DNA of 64,000 nucleotides from assembly GCF_013408245.1 (NCBI RefSeq), contig NZ_JACBYS010000004.1, positions 275,538 to 339,537 of the forward strand. The letters are read 5' to 3'. Position 1 is the stretch's first letter; each line of letters starts with the position of its first letter. Below are positions 42,141 to 51,356 of this stretch, piece by piece. The notes below the pieces were generated by a model that saw only the letters and a list, made by a program, of their open reading frames with translations, was not told the DNA's origin and did no database searches. A program made the position numbers and the translations under genes. Origin of the DNA: Duganella sp. 1224 (GTDB taxonomy: Bacteria; Pseudomonadota; Gammaproteobacteria; Burkholderiales; Burkholderiaceae_D).

Positions 42141-42164
42141 CATGTTTAATGCGGGTTAAACATG
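42141..42164. promoter_or_regulatory. CATGTTTAA inverted repeat
   Basis: Perfect 9-base arms CATGTTTAA and TTAAACATG flank a 6-base centre. The position, about 70 bp upstream of the only good -10 in the region, suits a transcription-factor site for the repeat gene. The AT-rich dyad contrasts with the GC-rich surroundings. Confidence 0.45.
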
Positions 42165-42547
42165 CCCAAAAAGCAGGTTGCAAGGCCGCGACAACCGCCA
42201 AAATAAATTCTTCTCGGAAATTAAGTGGGATATACTGAGCGGCCGTGCCTAGGAAATTTGTTGCCGTAAGGCATAAAAGGCTTGTTGTAAAACCAAGCAA
42301 ATTCGGGGACTAGGCAGCTGGCGCGGGCCGCTGAAAAAAAATTTACTTATCGCAATAAGTTTACTTAGTGGAAGATTCGCGGCGGTCGCCTTGTACTGTA
42401 ACAGGTCCCATCCGGCGATTGAAGATAAGCAATAAAGGTTCTCCCGGTTTACTAAAGTCGCCGCTTTTGTTGACGATAAGCATGGTATGCCGGGGCAATA
42501 CAGGCAGCACAGGGGAAATACAACAGGCACTTTTGCCACAGTATGAA

Positions 42548-42589
42548 ATCATCGAGACGACGAACTAGGGCCGTCGTCTCGGTGATTTT
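42548..42589 (+). terminator. Hairpin with short T-run upstream of the repeat gene (possible attenuator)
   Basis: A 14-base stem (42548-42561 with 42573-42586, one G-U pair), an 11-base loop and TTTT. It ends 41 bases before the start codon of the giant repeat gene. It could end an upstream transcript or attenuate transcription into the repeat gene. Confidence 0.5.
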
Positions 42590-42630
42590 GATGATAGATA
42601 TCGATAGCGCACCTTTCAGGAGAATTACAA

Positions 42631-45600
42631 ATGCCAGTCCCATCAGACTATACGACGCAGCAGATTGCGGCCCTGGACACCCGATCCATCAGTGTCTTGA
42701 CCACCGCGGACATGGCGTCCCTCAACTCGGACCAGATCGGTGCGCTGACCACGCTGCAAGCGACCATCCTGAACTCGAACCAGATCGGCGCCATCACCAC
42801 CAATTCGCTGGCGGGCCTGACCACCGCTGACCTGGCCGCGCTGACCACCAACGCCGTTGGCGGCCTGAAAACCTCGCAGATCAAGGTGCTGAGCACCGAC
42901 CAGATCGTGGCGCTGACCACCAACCAGGCCGGCGCGCTGGCCTCGTCGCAAGTGGCCGCCCTGAGCACCGACGCCATCGCCGCGCTGGAAACCCAGGACT
43001 TCGCCGCCCTGAAAACCGCCGCTGTTGCCGGCCTGAGCGTCAACCAGGTCAAGGCCCTGACCACCGACCAGGTGGTGGCCCTGAGCACCGCCGGCGCCAA
43101 CGCCCTGTCGACCGCGCAAGTCAACGCGCTGAGCACCGACCAGCTGGCCGCGCTGGAAACCAATGACCTGAACGCCCTGAAAACCAGCGCCATCTCCTCG
43201 CTGACCTCGGTCCAGGTGGGCGCGCTGAGCACCAACCAGATCAAGAGCCTGAGCACCGCCGCCCTGGTGGCCCTGAGCACCGCCAACATCGCCAACGGCC
43301 TGACCACCGACCAGATCGTCGCACTGAGCTCGAACCAGCTGGCCGCGTTCACCACCGCCCAGCTGGGCGCGTTCTCGACCAACGACATCGCCGCCATCGA
43401 AACCCAGGATATCGGCGGCATCACCACCGCCGGCATCGCCTCGCTGAAATCGGCGCAGATCGGCGCGCTGACCACCGACCAGGTTGCCACGCTGTCGACC
43501 AACCAGGTGGTGGCCTTCACCACCGCCGGCATCAGCGGCCTGAACACCGACCAGATCGTTGCGCTGACCACCAACCAGGCGGGCGCGCTGACCACCCAGC
43601 AAGTCGCTGCGCTGTCGACCAACGCCATCGCCGCGCTGGAAACCCAGGACTTCGCCGCGCTGAAGACCGCCGCTGTGGCCGGCCTGACCACCAACCAGAT
43701 CAAGGCCCTGACCACCGACCTGGTCGTTGCCCTGACCACCGCTGAAGCCAACGCCCTGACCAGCACCCAAGTGGCCGCCCTGTCGACCGACAGCATCGCC
43801 GCCATGCAGACCGCCGACCTGGCCGCGCTGAAGACCTCGTCGTTCGCCGCGCTGACCACCGCGCAAGTGGCCGCGCTGACCACCGACCAGGTACACGGCC
43901 TGGGCACCCAGCAGATCGTTGCGCTGAGCACCAACGCCATCGCCAACGGCCTGACCACCGATCAAGTCGTCGCGCTGACCTCGCAGCAACTGGCCGCCAT
44001 GAGCACCGCCCAGATCGGCGCGTTCTCGACCAATGACATCGCCGCCATCGAAACCCAGGACATCGCCGGCATCAGCACCGCCGCCGTCGCCGCCCTGAAA
44101 TCGGCCCAGATCGGCGCGCTGACCACCGACCAGATCGCCACGCTGTCGACCAACCAGATCGTCGCCTTCACCACCGCTGGCGTCGCCGGCCTGAACACCG
44201 ACCAGATCGTTGCGCTGACCACCAACCAGGCGGGCGCGCTGACCACCCAGCAAGTGGCCGGCCTGTCGACCAACGCCATCGCCGCGCTGGAAACCCAGGA
44301 CTTCGCCGCGCTGAAGACCGCTGCGGTCGCTGGCATGACCACCAACCAGATCAAGGCCCTGACCACCGACCTGGTCGTGGCCCTGACCACCGCTGAAGCC
44401 AACGCCCTGAGCAGCGCGCAAGTGGCCGCCCTGTCGACCGACAACATCGCCGCCATGCAGACCGCCGACCTGGCCGCGCTGAAGACCTCGTCGTTCGCCG
44501 CGCTGACCACCGCGCAAGTGGCCGCGCTGACCACCGACCAGGTGCACGGCCTGGCCACCCAGCAGATCGTAGCGCTGAGCACCAACGCCATCGCCAACGG
44601 CCTGACCACCGATCAAGTCGTCGCGCTGACCTCGCAGCAGCTGGCCGCCATGAGCACCGCCCAGATCGGCGCGTTCTCGACCAATGACATCGCCGCCATC
44701 GAAACCCAGGACATCGCCGGCATCAGCACCGCCGCCATCGCCGCCCTGAAATCGGCCCAGATCGGCGCGCTGACCACCGACCAGGTTGCCACGCTGTCGA
44801 CCAACCAGATCGTCGCCTTCACCACCGCTGGCGTCGCTGGCCTGACCACCGACCAGATCGTTGCACTGACCACCAACCAGGCGGGCGCGCTGAGCACCCA
44901 GCAAGTGGCCGGCCTGTCGACCAACGCCGTCGCCGCGCTGGAAACCCAGGACTTCGCCGCGCTGAAGACCGCCGCCGTGGCTGGCATGACCACCAACCAG
45001 ATCAAGGCCCTGACCACCGATCTGATCGTGGCCCTGACCACCGCTGAAGCCAACGCCCTGAGCAGCGCGCAAGTGGCCGCCCTGTCGACCGACAGCATCG
45101 CCGCCATGCAGACCGCCGACCTGGCCGCGCTGAAGACCTCGTCGTTCGCCGCGCTGAGCACCGCGCAAGTGGCGGCCCTGACCACCGACCAGGTGCATGG
45201 CCTGGCCACCGCACAGATCGTTGCGCTGAGCACCAACGCCATCGCCAACGGCCTGACCACCGATCAAGTCGTTGCGCTGACCTCGCAGCAGCTGGCCGCC
45301 ATGAGCACCGCCCAAGTCGGCGCGTTCTCGACCAACAGCATCGCCGCCATCGAAACCCAGGACATCGCCGGCATCAGCACCGCCGCCATCGCCGCCCTGA
45401 AATCGGCCCAGATCGGCGCGCTGACCACCGACCAGATCGCCACGCTGTCGACCAACCAGATCGTCGCCTTCACCACCGCTGGCATCGGCGGCCTGAATAC
45501 CGACCAGATCGTTGCGCTGACCACCAACCAGGCGGGCGCGCTGAGCACCCAGCAAGTGGCCGGCCTGTCGACCAACGCCATCGCCGCGCTGGAAACCCAG

Positions 45601-48600
45601 GACTTCGCTGCCCTGAAGACCGCTGCTGTGGCTGGTATGACCACCAACCAGATCAAGGCCCTGACCACCGACCTGGTCGTGGCCCTGACCACCGCTGAAG
45701 CCAACGCCCTGAGCAGCGCGCAAGTGGCCGCCCTGTCGACCGACAGCATCGCCGCCATGCAGACCGCCGACCTGGCCGCGCTGAAGACCTCGTCGTTCGC
45801 TGCGCTGACCACCGCGCAAGTGGCCGCGCTGACCACCGACCAGGTGCACGGCCTGGCCACCCAGCAGATCGTTGCGCTGAGCACCAACGCCATCGCCAAC
45901 GGCCTGACCACCGATCAAGTCGTCGCGCTGACCTCGCAGCAGCTGGCCGCCATGAGCACCGCCCAGATCGGCGCGTTCTCGACCAATGACATCGCCGCCA
46001 TCGAAACCCAGGACATCGCCGGCATCAGCACCGCCGCCGTCGCCGCCCTGAAATCGGCCCAGATCGGCGCGCTGACCACCGACCAGATCGCCACGCTGTC
46101 GACCAACCAGATCGTCGCCTTCACCACCGCTGGCATCGGCGGCCTGAACACCGACCAGATCGTTGCGCTGACCACCAACCAGGCGGGCGCGCTGAGCACC
46201 CAGCAAGTGGCTGGCCTGTCGACCAACGCCATCGCCGCCCTGGAAACCCAGGACTTCGCCGCCCTGAAGACCGCTGCGGTCGCTGGCATGACCACCAACC
46301 AGATCAAGGCCCTGACCACCGATCTGATCGTGGCCCTGACCACCGCTGAAGCCAACGCCCTGAGCAGCGCCCAAGTGGTGGCCCTGAGCACCGACAGCAT
46401 CGCCGCCATGCAGACCGCCGACCTGGCCGCGCTGAAGACCTCGTCGTTCGCCGCGCTGAGCACCGCGCAAGTGGCGGCCCTGACCACCGACCAGGTGCAC
46501 GGCCTGGCCACCGCACAGATCGTTGCGCTGAGCACCAACGCCATCGCCAACGGCCTGACCACCGACCAGGTGGTGGCCCTGACCTCGCAGCAGTTCGCCG
46601 CGATGAGCACCGCCCAAGTCGGCGCCTTCTCGACCAACGACATCGCTGCCATCGAGACCCAGGACATCGTCGGCATCAGCACCGCCGCCGTCGCCGCCCT
46701 GAAATCGGCGCAGATCGGCGCGCTGACCACCGACCAGGTGGCCACGCTGTCGACCAACCAGATCGTCGCCTTCACCACCGCCGGCATCAACGGCCTGAAC
46801 AGCGATCAGATCGTTGCGCTGACCACCAACCAGGCGGGCGCGCTGAGCACCCAGCAAGTGGCTGGCCTGTCGACCAACGCCATCGGCGCGCTGGAAACCC
46901 AGGACTTCGCCGCCCTGAAGACCGCCGCCGTGGCCGCCCTGACCACCAACCAGATCAAGGCCCTGACCACCGACCTGGTCGTGGCCCTGACCACCGCCGA
47001 AGCCAATGCCCTGAGCAGCGCGCAAGTGGTGGCCCTGAGCACCGACAACATCGCCGCCATGCAGACCGCCGACCTGGCCGCGCTGAAATCGTCGTCGTTC
47101 ACCGCCCTGAGCACCTCGCAGGTCGCGGCGCTGACCACCGACCAGGTGCACGGCCTGGCCACCGCCCAGGTTGCCGTGCTGAGCACCAACGCCATCGCCA
47201 GCGGCCTGACCACCGACCAGGTGGTGGCCCTGACCTCGCAGCAGTTCGGCGCGATGACCACCGCGCAAGTGGCCGCGCTGTCGACCAACAGCGTTGCCGC
47301 CATCGAAACCCAGGATCTGGGCGGCATCACCACCGGCGGCATCGCTGCCCTGAAGTCGGCGCAGATCACCGCGCTGACCACCGACCAGGTGAGCAAGCTG
47401 TCGACCGCGCAGACCGTGGCGCTGACCACCGCCGCCTTCGGCGCGCTGAACAGCGACCAGGTGGCCGCCCTGAGCACCACCCAGGCCAGCGTGCTGAACT
47501 CGCAGCAAGTGGTCGCCCTGTCGACCGCCGCGATCGCCAACATGACCACCAACGACCTGGGCGTGTTGAAGACCTCGGCTGTGGCGGCACTGACCACCAA
47601 CCAGATCAAGTCGCTGACCACCGACCAGATCAGCAGCCTGTCGACCAGCGGCATCGCCGTGCTGACCACCTCGCAAGTGGCCAACGGCCTGACCACCGAC
47701 CAGGTGGTGGCCCTGAGCTCGAACCAGGTGGGCGCGCTGACCACCGCCCAGGTATCGGCCTTCTCGAACGCCGACATCGCGGCGATCGAAACGCAAGACC
47801 TGGGCGCGCTGAAGACCGCCGCCGTGGCCGCCCTGCGCACCACGCAAGTGGCCGCGCTGACCACCGACCAGATCGTGGCCCTGAGCACCAACCAGGTGGC
47901 CGCCCTGAGCACCTCGGCGATCAGCACCGCGCTGACCACCGACCAGGTGGTGGCCCTGTCGAGCAACCAGGTCAACGCGCTGAGCACCGCGCAGCTGCGC
48001 GCCCTGTCGACCAACGCCATCGTGGCGCTGGAAACGGCTGACCTGCAAGCGATGAAGACCTCGTCGTTCGTGGCCCTGACCACCACCCAGCTGGTGAAAC
48101 TGACCACCGACCAGATCGTCGCGCTGACCACCGGCCAGATCAAGAACCTGAGCTCGGCCCAAGGCAATGCCCTGACCTCGACCCAGATCCAGGCCATGAG
48201 CACCGACCAGGCCAACGCGCTGTTCAACGCCACCCACGGCCTGTCGCCGATCGTGCTGGACCTGAACAACAACGGCATCAACACCCTGTCGTCCAACGCC
48301 GGCGTCAGCTTCGACCTGAATGCCGACGGCACCAAGGAGCAAGCTGGCTGGGTGGGCGGTGGCGATGGCCTGCTGGTTCTGGACCGCAACGGTGACGGCA
48401 GCATCAACGATGGTAGCGAACTGTTCGGTACTGGCACCACGCTGGCCGACGGCACCAAGGCCAACAACGGCTACCAGGCGCTGGCGCAGCTGGATACCAA
48501 CGGCGACGGCGTGATCGACGCCAAGGACGCCGCCTTCGGCAAGCTGCAGGTCTGGGTCGACGGCAATGCCGACGGCGTCAGCCAGGCCGGCGAGCTGAAG

Positions 48601-49011
48601 TCGCTGAGCGACCTCGGCATCACCAAGCTGAACCTGGATGTCAAAGTGGGCGGCGCCAAGGACAACGGCAACACCGTTGGCCTGACCTCCACCTACGAGA
48701 CCGCCGACGGCGCCACCCACGGCGCGGCCGACGTCTGGTTCGCGGTGAACGGCCAGTCGAACCTGAGCAACTCGGTCAGCAGCCTGTCGGCCGCGCTGTC
48801 CAGCTTCACCGCCGCGTCCAGCGCACCGGCCGCGACCAAGCTGGAAATGCCTACCGCCAACAACACGGCAGTGGCAGCCCTGGCCAGCGCGATCGGCAGC
48901 TACGACAACAAGCTGACCGCCGCGTCCAACCAGGCGTCGACCGAAGACACCCAGCGTCTGAAAGCGCTGCTGGGCGGCAACCACGGTCAAGGCTTCCTGG
49001 CTGCCAAGTAA
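42631..49011 (+). CDS. Giant octapeptide-repeat protein, predicted type I secretion substrate
   Basis: 2126 residues with no N-terminal signal peptide. Residues 11 to about 1867 are about 230 contiguous units of eight residues with consensus Q-(I/V)-x-A-L-(T/S)-T-(D/N/Q/A). Units group into seven exact 217-residue blocks (26 octads and one 9-residue unit, NIANGLTTD or AIANGLTTD), then blocks of 161 and 81 residues and a partial one. From about 1870 a different domain begins (GLSPIVLDLNNNGI) with Asp-rich calcium-binding-like loops (DRNGDGSINDGSELFG, DTNGDGVIDAKDA), as seen near the C-termini of RTX-type exported proteins. Composition is rich in Thr, Ala, Gln, Leu and Ser, with no Cys. The type I secretion genes follow immediately, so export is likely. 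A surface, biofilm or S-layer role is guessed, not shown. I know no named family for the octads. Confidence 0.88.
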   Translation: MPVPSDYTTQQIAALDTRSISVLTTADMASLNSDQIGALTTLQATILNSNQIGAITTNSLAGLTTADLAALTTNAVGGLKTSQIKVLSTDQIVALTTNQAGALASSQVAALSTDAIAALETQDFAALKTAAVAGLSVNQVKALTTDQVVALSTAGANALSTAQVNALSTDQLAALETNDLNALKTSAISSLTSVQVGALSTNQIKSLSTAALVALSTANIANGLTTDQIVALSSNQLAAFTTAQLGAFSTNDIAAIETQDIGGITTAGIASLKSAQIGALTTDQVATLSTNQVVAFTTAGISGLNTDQIVALTTNQAGALTTQQVAALSTNAIAALETQDFAALKTAAVAGLTTNQIKALTTDLVVALTTAEANALTSTQVAALSTDSIAAMQTADLAALKTSSFAALTTAQVAALTTDQVHGLGTQQIVALSTNAIANGLTTDQVVALTSQQLAAMSTAQIGAFSTNDIAAIETQDIAGISTAAVAALKSAQIGALTTDQIATLSTNQIVAFTTAGVAGLNTDQIVALTTNQAGALTTQQVAGLSTNAIAALETQDFAALKTAAVAGMTTNQIKALTTDLVVALTTAEANALSSAQVAALSTDNIAAMQTADLAALKTSSFAALTTAQVAALTTDQVHGLATQQIVALSTNAIANGLTTDQVVALTSQQLAAMSTAQIGAFSTNDIAAIETQDIAGISTAAIAALKSAQIGALTTDQVATLSTNQIVAFTTAGVAGLTTDQIVALTTNQAGALSTQQVAGLSTNAVAALETQDFAALKTAAVAGMTTNQIKALTTDLIVALTTAEANALSSAQVAALSTDSIAAMQTADLAALKTSSFAALSTAQVAALTTDQVHGLATAQIVALSTNAIANGLTTDQVVALTSQQLAAMSTAQVGAFSTNSIAAIETQDIAGISTAAIAALKSAQIGALTTDQIATLSTNQIVAFTTAGIGGLNTDQIVALTTNQAGALSTQQVAGLSTNAIAALETQDFAALKTAAVAGMTTNQIKALTTDLVVALTTAEANALSSAQVAALSTDSIAAMQTADLAALKTSSFAALTTAQVAALTTDQVHGLATQQIVALSTNAIANGLTTDQVVALTSQQLAAMSTAQIGAFSTNDIAAIETQDIAGISTAAVAALKSAQIGALTTDQIATLSTNQIVAFTTAGIGGLNTDQIVALTTNQAGALSTQQVAGLSTNAIAALETQDFAALKTAAVAGMTTNQIKALTTDLIVALTTAEANALSSAQVVALSTDSIAAMQTADLAALKTSSFAALSTAQVAALTTDQVHGLATAQIVALSTNAIANGLTTDQVVALTSQQFAAMSTAQVGAFSTNDIAAIETQDIVGISTAAVAALKSAQIGALTTDQVATLSTNQIVAFTTAGINGLNSDQIVALTTNQAGALSTQQVAGLSTNAIGALETQDFAALKTAAVAALTTNQIKALTTDLVVALTTAEANALSSAQVVALSTDNIAAMQTADLAALKSSSFTALSTSQVAALTTDQVHGLATAQVAVLSTNAIASGLTTDQVVALTSQQFGAMTTAQVAALSTNSVAAIETQDLGGITTGGIAALKSAQITALTTDQVSKLSTAQTVALTTAAFGALNSDQVAALSTTQASVLNSQQVVALSTAAIANMTTNDLGVLKTSAVAALTTNQIKSLTTDQISSLSTSGIAVLTTSQVANGLTTDQVVALSSNQVGALTTAQVSAFSNADIAAIETQDLGALKTAAVAALRTTQVAALTTDQIVALSTNQVAALSTSAISTALTTDQVVALSSNQVNALSTAQLRALSTNAIVALETADLQAMKTSSFVALTTTQLVKLTTDQIVALTTGQIKNLSSAQGNALTSTQIQAMSTDQANALFNATHGLSPIVLDLNNNGINTLSSNAGVSFDLNADGTKEQAGWVGGGDGLLVLDRNGDGSINDGSELFGTGTTLADGTKANNGYQALAQLDTNGDGVIDAKDAAFGKLQVWVDGNADGVSQAGELKSLSDLGITKLNLDVKVGGAKDNGNTVGLTSTYETADGATHGAADVWFAVNGQSNLSNSVSSLSAALSSFTAASSAPAATKLEMPTANNTAVAALASAIGSYDNKLTAASNQASTEDTQRLKALLGGNHGQGFLAAK
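42661..47217 (+). repeat. Seven tandem 651-bp super-repeats
   Basis: The marker GCCAACGGCCTGACC (or close variants) recurs at 43291, 43942, 44593, 45244, 45895, 46546 and 47197, exactly 651 bp apart. The next markers are 483 and 243 bp further (47680, 47923). Blocks 3-6 (43963-46566) are nearly identical at DNA level; blocks 1 and 7 have diverged. Confidence 0.93.
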
Positions 49012-49039
49012 GCATCGCGCTAGTTAGCTGGCGTCAATA

Positions 49040-49073
49040 ACGGCAAGGCCCGCGGGCCTTGCCGTTTTTTTTT
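49040..49073 (+). terminator. Rho-independent terminator after the repeat gene
   Basis: A perfect 13-base arm ACGGCAAGGCCCG (49040-49052) with its complement (49053-49065) is followed by nine T. It starts 29 bases after the stop codon. It should separate the repeat gene transcript from the secretion genes, at least partly. Confidence 0.9.
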
Positions 49074-49205
49074 GAGCGGTGGAACAGCGCGGTAAACCCG
49101 CTTGTGTTTCTACAACAGAAAAGGCGCCGGTAAGCGTGTTGCTGGGTTAGAATCCCAAGGCTGGCACGATAGTGCACCAATGCAAGCTTTTTCCTTTACG
49201 GGCCT

Positions 49206-51356
49206 ATGCAAGATAAATTCCCCCACACCGCGATCCAGTGCCTGACTGCCATCGCGCAGCATCATGGTCTGCAAATCAATCCGGAACGCATCATCGACGA
49301 GAATGCCTTGCGGGCGGAGGAACCCACCACTGGCGCGCTGCTGCGCATCGCCTCGGAAATCGGCCTGAAAGCCAAGGTCGACCAGCTGACCTGGTCGCGC
49401 CTGATGGCGCAGGGCGGCGTGTTCCCGCTGATGGCGCGCCTGGTCGACGGCAACATGATCATCGTGGTGGGCGTCAAGCCGGGCGAGAACGGCGGCGAAG
49501 ACCATGCGGCGGTGCTGAATCCGGCGGCGGCCAACGCCCAGGTGGTGCTGGTGGCGCGCAGCGAGTTCGAGAAACGCTGGGCCGGCGAGGTGTTCTTCGT
49601 CAAACGCCAGCACAAGCTGAGCGACCCCAACCAGCCGTTCGGCCTGCGCTGGTTCATTCCCGAAATCCTCAAGCAGAAGGCGGCCTTCCGCGACATCTTC
49701 ATCGCCGCCATCGCCATGCAGTTGCTGGCGCTGGCCTCGCCGATCTTCTTCCAGCTGGTGATCGACAAGGTGCTGACGCACCAGAGCGTGACCACGCTGC
49801 AGGTGCTGGGCGTGGGCATCGTCATGGCGCTGGTGTTCGACTCCACCTTCGGCTTCCTGCGCCAGACGCTGACGCTGGCCGCGTCCAACAAGATCGACAT
49901 GCGCCTGACCCGGCGCGTGTTCGCCCACCTGCTGTCGCTGCCGATCGACTTCTTTGAAACCACCAGCGCCGGCGTGGTCACGCGCCACATGCAGCAGCTG
50001 GAAAAGATCCGCAACTTCCTCACCGGCCGCCTGTTCATGACCGGCCTGGACCTGATCGCGCTGGTGGTGTTCATCCCCATCCTGTTCAGCTACTCGTTCA
50101 AGCTGACGCTGATCGTGCTGCTGTTCGCCGGCCTGATCGGCGGCATCGTGCTGGCCATGGTGCCGACCTTCCAGCGCCGCCTGAACGCGCTGTACACCGC
50201 CGAGGGCCAGCGCCAGGGCATGCTGGTGGAAACCATCCACGGCATGCGCACGGTAAAGGCGCTGGCGATCGAGCCGTCGCAGCGCCGCGTGTGGGACCAG
50301 CGCTCGGCCGAGGCCATCACCATGCACTTCCGCGTCGGCCAGATTTCCATCGCCGGCAACTCGCTGACCGACTTCCTCGGCAAGCTGCTGCCGGTGACCC
50401 TGATCATCGTCGGCGCCGCCGACGTGTTCGACAGCACGCTGTCGGTCGGCGCGCTGATCGCCTTCCAGATGCTGTCCGGCCGCGTGACGCAGCCGCTGAT
50501 TTCCATCGTCGGCCTGGTCAACGAATACCAGGAAACCGCGCTGTCGGTGCGCATGCTGGGCGAGGTGATGAACCGCGCGCCGGAAGGCCGCCCCGGCGCC
50601 AACGGCCTGCGCCCGGTGTTGCAGGGCGAGATCAAGTTCGACAACGTGGTGTTCCGCTATCCGGGCGCGCAGAACCTGGCGCTGAACAAGGCCTCGTTCA
50701 CCATCGAGCAGGGCCAGGTGGTTGGCATCGTCGGCCGTTCCGGCTCGGGCAAGACCACGCTGACCAAGCTGATCCAGGGCCTGTATCCGCTGCAGGAGGG
50801 CCTGGTGCGCTTTGACGGCATCGACGCCCGCGAGATCGAGCTGTCGCACCTGCGGCGCCAGATCGGCGTGGTGTTGCAGGAGAACTTCCTGTTCCGCGGC
50901 ACCGTGCGCGAGAACCTGGCGGTGACCAAGCCGGACGCGACCTTTGAAGAACTGGTGGCGGCCGCGCAGGCCGCCGGCGCCGACGAATTCATCGAGCGCC
51001 TGCCGCAGGGCTACGACACCGTGCTGGAAGAGAACGCCACCAACCTGTCCGGCGGCCAGAAGCAGCGGCTGTCGATCGCGCGCACGCTGGTGTCGCGGCC
51101 ACGCATCCTGATCCTGGACGAGGCGGCGTCGGCGCTGGACCCGGAATCGGAAGCCATCTTCATCAACAACCTGTCGAAGATCGCCGTCGGCCGCACGGTG
51201 GTGATGATTTCGCACCGCCTGTCGACCCTGGTGGACGCCGACCGCATCATGGTCATGCACCAGGGCACGCTGGTCGATTCCGGCCGTCACGAAGAACTGC
51301 TCACCCGTAGCGAAACCTACCAGCACTTATGGAACCAGCAAACAAGTCACCTTTAA
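49206..51356 (+). CDS. Type I secretion ABC transporter, HlyB-like
   Basis: 716 residues. An N-terminal C39-peptidase-like domain (about 1-130, HTAIQCLTAIAQHHGLQ) lacks the peptidase motif in the usual form, as in HlyB, where it holds the substrate without cutting. The membrane domain (about 150-440) has six helices. The ATPase has Walker A GRSGSGKTT (513-521), signature LSGGQKQR (614-621) and Walker B ILILDEAASALD (634-645). It is the inner-membrane motor of a type I system. The upstream giant repeat protein with its RTX-like C-terminal domain is the probable cargo. The gene follows the terminator by 132 bp, so it likely has its own promoter. It overlaps the adaptor gene by 28 bp. Confidence 0.94.
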   Translation: MQDKFPHTAIQCLTAIAQHHGLQINPERIIDENALRAEEPTTGALLRIASEIGLKAKVDQLTWSRLMAQGGVFPLMARLVDGNMIIVVGVKPGENGGEDHAAVLNPAAANAQVVLVARSEFEKRWAGEVFFVKRQHKLSDPNQPFGLRWFIPEILKQKAAFRDIFIAAIAMQLLALASPIFFQLVIDKVLTHQSVTTLQVLGVGIVMALVFDSTFGFLRQTLTLAASNKIDMRLTRRVFAHLLSLPIDFFETTSAGVVTRHMQQLEKIRNFLTGRLFMTGLDLIALVVFIPILFSYSFKLTLIVLLFAGLIGGIVLAMVPTFQRRLNALYTAEGQRQGMLVETIHGMRTVKALAIEPSQRRVWDQRSAEAITMHFRVGQISIAGNSLTDFLGKLLPVTLIIVGAADVFDSTLSVGALIAFQMLSGRVTQPLISIVGLVNEYQETALSVRMLGEVMNRAPEGRPGANGLRPVLQGEIKFDNVVFRYPGAQNLALNKASFTIEQGQVVGIVGRSGSGKTTLTKLIQGLYPLQEGLVRFDGIDAREIELSHLRRQIGVVLQENFLFRGTVRENLAVTKPDATFEELVAAAQAAGADEFIERLPQGYDTVLEENATNLSGGQKQRLSIARTLVSRPRILILDEAASALDPESEAIFINNLSKIAVGRTVVMISHRLSTLVDADRIMVMHQGTLVDSGRHEELLTRSETYQHLWNQQTSHL

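Larger units (their letters stand above)
42045..42630 (+). other. Long intergenic region / leader of the giant repeat gene
   Basis: 586 bp of lower-GC sequence than the surroundings, with no convincing gene. It holds a perfect inverted repeat (42141-42164), a -10-like TATACT (42231-42236, poor -35), a terminator-like hairpin (42548-42589) and an AGGAG ribosome site at 42618-42622, 8 bases before the start codon. If TATACT is used, the leader would be nearly 390 bases long, room for post-transcriptional control. Confidence 0.5.

Noticed and set aside
42368..42568. A 66-codon plus-strand open frame in the long leader
   Set aside because: No ribosome site, no recognisable domain, and its stop lies in the loop of the hairpin; it is likely a chance frame.
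42045..42630. A c-di-GMP or other known riboswitch in the leader
   Set aside because: I looked for the conserved GEMM-type core and found none; only a hairpin with a short T-run is supported.
42661..47217. CRISPR-like regular spacing
   Set aside because: The repeat is coding, in frame, without unique spacers, and no cas genes are present.
42661..48231. Resemblance of LTTDQVVAL-type octads to TAL-effector repeats (LTPDQVVAI)
   Set aside because: TALE repeats are 33-35 residues with a variable di-residue; here the period is 8, with no such unit and no nuclear or acidic activation features.
42643..48990. A 2115-codon open frame on the minus strand opposite the giant repeat gene, and further long minus-strand frames in another phase
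   Set aside because: The repeats avoid certain codons in every frame, so absence of stops is a by-product of the periodic composition. The minus frames have no independent start signal, domain or C-terminal feature, whereas the plus frame has a ribosome site, terminator and RTX-like end.
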